This document shows positions 8,143-13,243 of a DNA stretch of 13,243 bases, in pieces. The first letter of the stretch is position 1, and every line of letters starts with the position of its first letter. A model generated the notes under the pieces. The model worked only from the letters and a program-made list of their open reading frames with translations. It ran no database searches and was not told the origin of the DNA. This stretch comes from CAMDWQ01 sp964543965 (lineage in GTDB: Bacteria; Omnitrophota; Gorgyraeia; 2-02-FULL-51-18): contig CAZJAX010000050.1 of NCBI GenBank assembly GCA_964543965.1, positions 1 through 13,243 on the forward strand. The letters are read 5' to 3'. A program made the position numbers and the translations under genes.

Positions 8143-8664
8143 ATGACAGAGAAGAAGTTTCAGCAATACGCCGCGTTTTTGATGATCCTCGCAGCCGTCC
8201 TCATCCGGGTGCTGCCTCACCCAGCCAATTTTACGCCCTTGACGGCTCTGGCCCTCTTTTCCGGCGCTGTGCTTTCGCCGGGTCTGGCTCTGACCGTACC
8301 GGTTGCCGCGATGATCGCCAGCGACCTGGTTCTCGGCGCCCATCCGCTTTTCTGGCTGACTTGGGGCTGCTTTGTCCTGACCGTGCCCATCGGTTTCTGG
8401 GTCCGGCGGCGCAGCGGTATTTTCCGCATCGCGGCGGGAACGCTGGCTGGAAGCCTTTTCTTTTTTATCCTCACCAACCTCGGCGTATTTCTATTTCAGG
8501 ACATGTACCCGAAAAATTCAGCGGGACTGGCCGAGTGCTATGCGATGGCGCTGCCGTTTTTCCGCAACTCATTCCTCGGCGATATTTTTTATGCCGCGGT
8601 CTGTTTCGGCGTCTGGAATCTTGCCGCCAAGTATTCCCGGAAATTTTCCGGCGAAAAAGCCTGA
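8143..8664 (+). CDS. DUF6580-like integral membrane protein
   Basis: A 173-residue inner-membrane protein resembling the DUF6580 family, described as putative transport proteins with no established substrate. It has about five hydrophobic segments (roughly 8-24, 30-62, 68-86, 98-115, 146-164). The family-like motif is the early RVLPHPANFTPLTALALFSGA (about 22-42), with conserved His-Pro and Asn-Phe-Thr-Pro, followed by a loop GAVLSPGLAL. Between the last two helices lies a hydrophilic loop (MYPKNSAGLAECYAMALPFF). The fold suggests similarity to ECF-type substrate-binding membrane components, but this is inference. Start 8143 is chosen because a -10 element sits directly upstream; a start at 8023 would overlap the PIG-L gene by over 100 bases. 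It lies 4 nt after PIG-L and 6 nt before the UDG gene. Confidence 0.72.
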   Translation: MTEKKFQQYAAFLMILAAVLIRVLPHPANFTPLTALALFSGAVLSPGLALTVPVAAMIASDLVLGAHPLFWLTWGCFVLTVPIGFWVRRRSGIFRIAAGTLAGSLFFFILTNLGVFLFQDMYPKNSAGLAECYAMALPFFRNSFLGDIFYAAVCFGVWNLAAKYSRKFSGEKA

Positions 8665-8670
8665 CCCGTC

Positions 8671-9267
8671 TTGCCGCCGGACCCGGCCGCTTACAATAAA
8701 TTTAAAAATGATTTTTTAGAAAAGAACTGCACTGCCTGCGGCCTTTCTAAAGGACGCACCCATCTCGTATTTGACCGCGGCAATCCCGCCGCAAAAATTC
8801 TCATGATCGGAGAAGCGCCCGGCGCCGAAGAAGATAAGACCGGCAGATCCTTTGTCGGCCGCGCGGGAAAAGTTTTGGACGGCGTGATGGCGTCGATCGG
8901 CATCGACACGGACCGCGACACGCTCATCGCCAATGTCGTGAAGTGCCGGCCGCCTGACAACCGGCCTCCCCGCGCGGACGAAGCCGAAACTTGTTTTCCT
9001 TTTCTTGAAATGCAGATCAAGATCTGTGACCCTCAGCTGATCGTGCTTCTCGGCCGCACGGCGATGAAATACATCATGCCGGATAAAGCGAAGCTTCCGA
9101 TGAAGGACATCGTGGGAAAAATTTTTACCGGTATTTTTTTTAAGGAAAAAAAAGAAATTCCCTGCCTGCTTTTGTATCACCCGGCCTACCTTCTCTACGA
9201 CCCCCGGAAGCGCCGAGATATGCTTTTACACCTCGAGACACTTAAAAAAATTATAATAAATCCGTAA
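8671..9267 (+). CDS. family-4 uracil-DNA glycosylase
   Basis: Iron-sulfur uracil-DNA glycosylase that removes uracil from DNA to start base-excision repair. The 198 residues fit the ~200 of family 4. Four cysteines with family spacing bind [4Fe-4S]: C20 and C23 (NCTACGL), C92 (VKCRPP) and C108 (ETCFPF). Motif A is GEAPGAEED (47-55) with the GRSFVGRAG substrate-pocket segment, and motif B is HPAYLL (170-175). Together these separate it from family 1 (Ung) and family 5. The start is TTG at 8671, 6 nt after the previous stop, with no Shine-Dalgarno. No in-frame ATG exists before the first cysteine pair; the ATG at 8708 is out of frame. Expression is probably by re-initiation after the DUF6580 gene. 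TAA 9265-9267 lies close to an AT-rich tail. Confidence 0.92.
   Translation: MPPDPAAYNKFKNDFLEKNCTACGLSKGRTHLVFDRGNPAAKILMIGEAPGAEEDKTGRSFVGRAGKVLDGVMASIGIDTDRDTLIANVVKCRPPDNRPPRADEAETCFPFLEMQIKICDPQLIVLLGRTAMKYIMPDKAKLPMKDIVGKIFTGIFFKEKKEIPCLLLYHPAYLLYDPRKRRDMLLHLETLKKIIINP
9252..9257 (+). promoter_or_regulatory. candidate -10 element at the end of the UDG gene
   Basis: A perfect TATAAT lies inside the last codons of the UDG gene. TTTACA at 9225-9230 is 21 nt upstream, longer than ideal. Transcription from here would give the tpsB mRNA a leader of about 210 nt. Nine bases after it an ATG (9267) opens a 9-codon frame (MKTKRIFKY) with the same -10/ATG arrangement seen at other genes here. A second weak candidate is TAAAAT at 9383-9388 with TTGCAT 18 nt upstream. 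Confidence 0.3.
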
Positions 9268-9476
9268 TGAAAACAAAGCGGATATTCAAATATTAATTTT
9301 TAGATAAGAATGTTTAATCTTAAATAGGCAAAAAAAACGAAAAAACGTAAGAGATTTGTTGCATGATATCCCGCCTCTGTCATAAAATAATCACGTCGTA
9401 AAAGTTCTCATTTTCCATCTTAAATCCGTGGTGCGGCCTACCGGCCGATCAAAAGAGAAAACCTTCGAAGGGAATT
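9268..9476. other. AT-rich intergenic region ahead of the secretion locus
   Basis: The 209-bp gap is clearly richer in A and T than its neighbours. It contains a dyad TAAGA-N8-TCTTA (9305-9322) overlapping TTTAA-TC-TTAAA (9313-9324), tandem copies of AAAAAACG (9332-9347) within A-tracts, a weak promoter candidate near 9359-9388, and a GC-rich hairpin at 9434-9447. I see no gene longer than a few codons, no convincing terminator for the upstream operon and no riboswitch class that I recognise. Confidence 0.6.
9434..9447 (+). other. GC-rich hairpin in the tpsB leader
   Basis: CGGCC-TACC-GGCCG forms a perfect 5-bp stem with a 4-nt loop. It ends 19 nt before the tpsB Shine-Dalgarno GAAGGGA (9467-9473) and is the only GC-rich island in an AT-rich leader. 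It could stabilise the 5' end or affect translation; no T-run follows, so it is not an intrinsic terminator. Confidence 0.45.
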
Positions 9477-11807
9477 ATGAAGATCATCAAAAAAATCTCG
9501 GCTGTTGCATTGTCTTTTTTTATTTTCAATTCATTTCTGATCGTTCCCGATATGCATGCCGCGGTAAGTCCGGGGCAGGAACAGCAGAGCCTCGAGATCA
9601 CGGATAAGAACCGCGAGTCCGCTTCGCGCCTTGAAGCTTCGCAAAAGGAAGCTTCGATCGAAGTCGGCGACCAGAATGTCGCGGTCACGGAATCAAAGAC
9701 CGACGAAGCCGTTCAAAGCGCCGCGGTCGAACAGTCAGAACCCGCCGCCGGAACGTTTTCCGTTTTGAGCGAATCCTCCGAAGAAGTAAAGTTCCTGATC
9801 AAGTCGATCAGCATCCCGGACACCGCGCCGATCTCAAGATATGAAATGGAAACGCTGGTTTCGACGTTTGAAGGCAAAGAAGTCAAACTCACCGAAGTCA
9901 TCTATCTCACGGACAATATTTCCCAGCTTTACAATTCTGCGCGCCTCATCTCGAAGCTCAACATCATCAAAGAAGGTTTTGACGAAGCCGACAACGCCGA
10001 AAACGAAGCGCCGACCGTATTCGTCGTAGAAAAGATCACCGTGCCCGACAACGCCGCGATCTCGCAGGATGAAGTCGAGGCGCTGGTCAAGCCCTATGAG
10101 GGCAAGGAGCTCACGCTCAATGAACTGCGTGCGTTTTCAAAGAACCTCGACAAGATCTATCTCTCGAGCGAGAACATCAATGCGATCGCCGAAGGCGACT
10201 ACACCCCAGCCGGCGGAGCGATCTTCGCGGGCAGGGGCGACACCTCCAATATTTCTCAGCGCCGCGCCGCGAAGAAAGCTCAAAAAGCCGCTGACGCCCA
10301 GCTTCCGACAGAAGACGTGGCTTTCCAGATCGACAAGATCGTTTTCACCGGCAATACGGTCATCGACTCTGCGGAGATCCAGCCGCTGGTGGCGCCTTTT
10401 CAGGGCAAACAGTTGAAGCTGGCTGAAGCAAAACAGATCGCTTTAAGCATAACTCAACTTTACAGGACAAAAGGTTATATAACTTGCCGCGCTTATATTC
10501 CGCCGCAAAAAATGACGGACAAGGTCTTGAAAATTCAGATCTTTGAAGGCAAACTTGGCAAAGTCAAAGTCCAGGGAAATAAGTATTTCAGCTCCGGCGT
10601 CCTCAAGCGTTACGTCAATAAGCTTAAAGGAGAGGTGCTGCAGTATTCGGATCTCTCTAGAAACATCAAGAGAACCAATCTGAATCCCGACCATGAAGTC
10701 AAAGCTGTCATTGTCCCGGGCAAGTCGGTCGGCACGTCGGACCTGATACTCGACGTGAAAGATCGCTACCCGCTTCATATCGGCGGCGAGATCAACAATT
10801 TCGGAACGAAGCTAACCGGTAAAGAAAGATACAGCGTGTCATTGAGACATACTAATTTTCTCGGTATTGACGATATCGCGGCCGCCCGCGTGCAGTTCGG
10901 CGACCACGTGTTTGCGCTCGGTACCCAGTATGCGGTTCCCGTCGGGGATCGCGATACGCAGGTTGGCGCGACGTTCAATTACACCGATGTCACCGTCGGC
11001 GGACCGTTCACGGTTCTGGATCTGGGCGGCACGGCCTACGCGTACAGCGCTTTCATCAACCATCCTATATATAGCAACGACTGGCTCGGTTTCACTTGGA
11101 CCGGCAGCGCCGAATCCAAGAGCATCGAAAACACCGCTCTCGGCAACACCTCCAGCAAGGACGAGCTGCGGATGCTTCACACCGGCCTCAACATCGACGA
11201 ACAGGACAAGTGGGGCAGGACGTTCATCACCAACGACCTTACTTTCGGAGTGCCGTGGTTCGGCGCTTCTGAAAAGCATGACCCGCTCCTTTCCCGTCCC
11301 AATGCCGGCGCCAGCTTCTTTAAGTATTCCGGCGCAGTGAACCGTATACACCCGGTCAAAGACTCGACCTACCTTCTTTTCAAAGGCGCCGGACAGGTTG
11401 CGCCCAACCGCTTGGTTTCGGCCGAGCAGTTTGACTTGGGCGGCATTTACTCGGTTCGCGGTTATCCGCAGAGCGATTACCTCGGCGACACCGGAATCAG
11501 CGGTACGGCCGAACTGCGCGTGCCTTTCTATTTCATCCCGCGCGAGACTAAGGCTCCTTGGTCCGAGGAAGCTCTTTGGAACAAATTGAATTTCGTCGGT
11601 TTCGTCGACGGCGGCTACGCGAAGCTCAAGGCTCATCAGGTCGGCGAGTTCGGAAGCCAGAGCTATTGGGGCGTGGGCGGCGGCGTGAGATTCGATCTTC
11701 CGCGCAATCTGACGGGCCGCTTCGAGTACGGCGTGCCGGTAGGCGATACGCCGTCGGATCGTTCCAACGGACAGTTTTATTTCAGCGTCAGCGGCGATTT
11801 CGTCTAA
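9477..11807 (+). CDS. TpsB/FhaC-type two-partner secretion transporter with extra POTRA repeats
   Basis: Outer-membrane Omp85-superfamily beta-barrel that exports the adjacent TpsA protein. At 776 residues it is about 200 longer than typical ShlB/FhaC. Residues 1-28 form a signal peptide (cleavage near DMHA). Residues 30-103 are acidic and low in complexity. Three related units follow: 105-164 (FLIKSISIPDTAPIS...), 182-242 (FVVEKITVPDNAAIS...) and 283-342 (FQIDKIVFTGNTVID...). Only the third has the complete POTRA_2 ending GYITCRAYIPP. A second, standard POTRA (about 350-428) precedes the barrel (430-776). VRGY (660-663) is the conserved tip motif of the barrel loop that plugs the pore. GAAGGGA lies just before the ATG. 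It is followed 71 nt later by tpsA, as expected for a TPS operon. The family call is firm; the role of the extra repeats is unknown. Confidence 0.92.
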   Translation: MKIIKKISAVALSFFIFNSFLIVPDMHAAVSPGQEQQSLEITDKNRESASRLEASQKEASIEVGDQNVAVTESKTDEAVQSAAVEQSEPAAGTFSVLSESSEEVKFLIKSISIPDTAPISRYEMETLVSTFEGKEVKLTEVIYLTDNISQLYNSARLISKLNIIKEGFDEADNAENEAPTVFVVEKITVPDNAAISQDEVEALVKPYEGKELTLNELRAFSKNLDKIYLSSENINAIAEGDYTPAGGAIFAGRGDTSNISQRRAAKKAQKAADAQLPTEDVAFQIDKIVFTGNTVIDSAEIQPLVAPFQGKQLKLAEAKQIALSITQLYRTKGYITCRAYIPPQKMTDKVLKIQIFEGKLGKVKVQGNKYFSSGVLKRYVNKLKGEVLQYSDLSRNIKRTNLNPDHEVKAVIVPGKSVGTSDLILDVKDRYPLHIGGEINNFGTKLTGKERYSVSLRHTNFLGIDDIAAARVQFGDHVFALGTQYAVPVGDRDTQVGATFNYTDVTVGGPFTVLDLGGTAYAYSAFINHPIYSNDWLGFTWTGSAESKSIENTALGNTSSKDELRMLHTGLNIDEQDKWGRTFITNDLTFGVPWFGASEKHDPLLSRPNAGASFFKYSGAVNRIHPVKDSTYLLFKGAGQVAPNRLVSAEQFDLGGIYSVRGYPQSDYLGDTGISGTAELRVPFYFIPRETKAPWSEEALWNKLNFVGFVDGGYAKLKAHQVGEFGSQSYWGVGGGVRFDLPRNLTGRFEYGVPVGDTPSDRSNGQFYFSVSGDFV

Positions 11808-11878
11808 GACGCATACGCAGTTCATCATCAACTAAAGCTAAAAACAACAAAGCACAGAAAAAACGGGGTTTAAGCATC

Positions 11879-13243
11879 ATGACAAAGTCCAGACACTCGA
11901 TCTTCTTTAAGAGCGTTGCAGCGTTCTTAATTCTCACCACGGTGAACTTCACGGCGCCGGTGTCTGCTGCAGTTGACCCCAATACTATTCCCACGGGCTA
12001 TAATGCCGAATTTGGGAATTCTTCATATTCTGAAAACGGGAATGTCGGTACGCTGGAATCCCACGGCGGCGCTACCATCGGCAGCCACGAGTTCTTCAAC
12101 GTCGGCTCCAACGCTTCCTTTATAGCCAATATCGACACGGCCCACTTGAACCGCGTCCGCTCAGGCTCTCCCTCCGAGATCTTCGGCAGCATGCAGATCA
12201 ACGGCGGCAAGTTCTTCCTGGTCAACACCGGCGGCGTCTATTTCGCGCCCGGTTCCCAGGTCAACGCGGCCGGCCTCGTGGCTTCTTCGCTCGACATCAA
12301 CAACCAGGACTTCTTGAACGGCAACTACAAGTTCTTCCAGAACGGCAACGCCGCCTCCGTCGTGAACGACGGTTCCTTATATATAGGGGACGGCGGGCTG
12401 GCCCTGCTCGGCGGCTCGGTCGCCAACAACGGCCTGATCCAGGCCAACGAGTCAAGCGTGGTCCTGGCCTCCGGCCGTGAAGCGACGCTCTCGTTCGACG
12501 GCGGCCTTATCTCGGTCGTGGTCGACAAGGAAGTCCTGCAGGGCACCGGCGCCGCGGAAGCGGTCTCCAACACCGGTATCGTCCGCGCCAACGGCGGCAA
12601 GGTCGTCATGACCGCCGAAGCGGCCAACAACATCTTTGACAAGCTCGTCAACAACCGCGGCATCGTCGAGGCCAACACGGTCGGTTCCAAGACCGGCTCG
12701 GTCGAGCTTTCCTCTATTAAGAGCTCGGGCATCGTGGCCAATTCCGGCACGATCAACGCCAAGGGTGACGATGCGGGGGAGAAGGGCGGCTCCGTCAAGG
12801 TCCTCGGCGAGCGCGTCGGCCTTATGGCTGGCACGTCCATTGACGCCTCGGGCGACCAAGGCGGCGGCGAAGTCCTGATCGGCGGCGACGCTCACGGCGA
12901 CAACGCGGCGGTCCGCAATGCGGAGCGTACGTTCGTTTCGCGCGACGCTTCGATCAAGGCCGACGCGGTCACCAACGGCGACGGCGGCAAGGTCGTCGTT
13001 TGGTCCAACGACATGACCGGCGTTTACGGTTCCATCAGCGCGCAGGGCGGCGCCCAGTCCGGCAATGGCGGTTTCGTGGAAACCTCCGGCAAGAACTTCC
13101 TCGATTTCGATGCGACGGTCAACACGTCGGCCGCTTATGGCCTGACCGGCGTCCTGCTTCTCGATCCCAGCACGCTGACCCTCATCGATGCGGTCTCCGG
13201 CGGTACGCTGGATCCCAACGCGGCTGATGGCACGATCCTTTCC
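11879..13243 (+). CDS. TpsA/FhaB-like secreted exoprotein (3' end missing)
   Basis: Large filamentous-haemagglutinin-type protein secreted through the TpsB encoded upstream. 455 codons are open to the window edge with no stop. Residues 1-30 are a Sec signal peptide (MTKSRHSIFFKSVAAFLIL..., cleavage near PVSA). Residues 38-160 form the TPS recognition domain: FFNVGSNASF, RVRSGSPSEIFGSMQING and GSQVNAAGLVASSLDI match the haemagglutination-activity domain. The usual NPNG reads NTGG (116-119). From 160 on, beta-helix rungs repeat the pattern N-x-G-x-I/V-x-A (VANNGLIQAN, VSNTGIVRAN, VNNRGIVEAN, VANSGTINAK). GGKVVVWSNDMTGVYGSISA, GNGGFVETSGK and LLLDPSTLTL are typical of such exoproteins. The Shine-Dalgarno is weak (GGGG at 11865-11868). 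Adhesin, toxin or biofilm role cannot be decided without the C-terminus. Confidence 0.93.
   Translation, partial: MTKSRHSIFFKSVAAFLILTTVNFTAPVSAAVDPNTIPTGYNAEFGNSSYSENGNVGTLESHGGATIGSHEFFNVGSNASFIANIDTAHLNRVRSGSPSEIFGSMQINGGKFFLVNTGGVYFAPGSQVNAAGLVASSLDINNQDFLNGNYKFFQNGNAASVVNDGSLYIGDGGLALLGGSVANNGLIQANESSVVLASGREATLSFDGGLISVVVDKEVLQGTGAAEAVSNTGIVRANGGKVVMTAEAANNIFDKLVNNRGIVEANTVGSKTGSVELSSIKSSGIVANSGTINAKGDDAGEKGGSVKVLGERVGLMAGTSIDASGDQGGGEVLIGGDAHGDNAAVRNAERTFVSRDASIKADAVTNGDGGKVVVWSNDMTGVYGSISAQGGAQSGNGGFVETSGKNFLDFDATVNTSAAYGLTGVLLLDPSTLTLIDAVSGGTLDPNAADGTILS

Noticed and set aside
9303..9321. A possible Fur box (GATAAGAATGTTTAATCTT) ahead of tpsB.
   Set aside because: By eye only 11 of 19 positions match the classical consensus, which is not convincing in AT-rich DNA.
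9305..9324. The TAAGA/TCTTA dyad as a terminator for the UDG operon.
   Set aside because: The stem is only 5 bp, AT-only but for one pair, and is followed by AAATAGG with no T-run.
9400..9476. A riboswitch such as a cyclic-di-GMP sensor in the tpsB leader, suggested by the GGCC hairpin.
   Set aside because: The conserved core elements of the known classes I can recall are absent; only a simple 5-bp hairpin is present.
10839..11831. A 330-codon open frame on the minus strand opposite tpsB.
   Set aside because: The plus-strand protein has clear TpsB barrel features over the same bases; the antisense translation shows no recognisable family and arises from codon bias.
12325..12895. Minus-strand and alternative-frame open frames across the tpsA region.
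   Set aside because: They are shadows of the strongly biased tpsA coding sequence, whose frame is open to the window edge with beta-helix motifs.

Overview
The window is a protein-dense stretch of a moderately GC-rich bacterial chromosome. The organism is almost certainly a diderm (Gram-negative-type) bacterium: it encodes an outer-membrane TpsB transporter with its TpsA exoprotein, a secreted cyclophilin, an exported PIG-L deacetylase and an ArnT-type glycosyltransferase. Placing it in an uncultured lineage such as Omnitrophota or Elusimicrobiota is only a low-confidence impression from the gene mix and start signals. I see no tRNA, rRNA, CRISPR array, insertion sequence or phage gene.

Layout. 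(1) 1-2770, plus strand: the 3' part of an FTR1-type iron permease, overlapped by a Fur regulator, then a membrane-anchored YfbK-like VWA protein whose metal site looks destroyed. This reads as an iron-uptake operon. (2) 2790-3257, plus: a hotdog acyl-CoA thioesterase with its own promoter. (3) 3313-5036, minus: mutY and a secreted cyclophilin joined by an ATGA overlap, ending in an intrinsic terminator that overlaps the stop codon of the convergent thioesterase gene. (4) 5074-9267, plus, divergent from mutY across only 37 bp: a GT83/ArnT-like glycosyltransferase, a PIG-L deacetylase, a DUF6580 membrane protein and a family-4 uracil-DNA glycosylase, separated by a 4-nt overlap or gaps of 4-6 nt. 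The first two genes suggest envelope glycan modification. (5) 9268-9476: the only sizeable non-coding stretch (209 bp, AT-rich). (6) 9477-13243, plus: a two-partner secretion locus. TpsB is about 200 residues longer than usual because of extra POTRA-like repeats. TpsA is an FhaB-like beta-helix protein that runs off the right edge (455 codons visible).

Two observations stand out. First, four genes (thioesterase, mutY, ArnT-like, DUF6580) have a -10 box ending only 6-7 nt before the ATG, with a shared TATAATAAnnGCATG-like pattern. This is what leaderless mRNAs would look like. Genes inside operons instead have Shine-Dalgarno sites or stop/start overlaps. Second, the TpsB protein carries two truncated copies of its POTRA domain in front of the standard pair, an architecture I do not recognise from characterised TpsB proteins.
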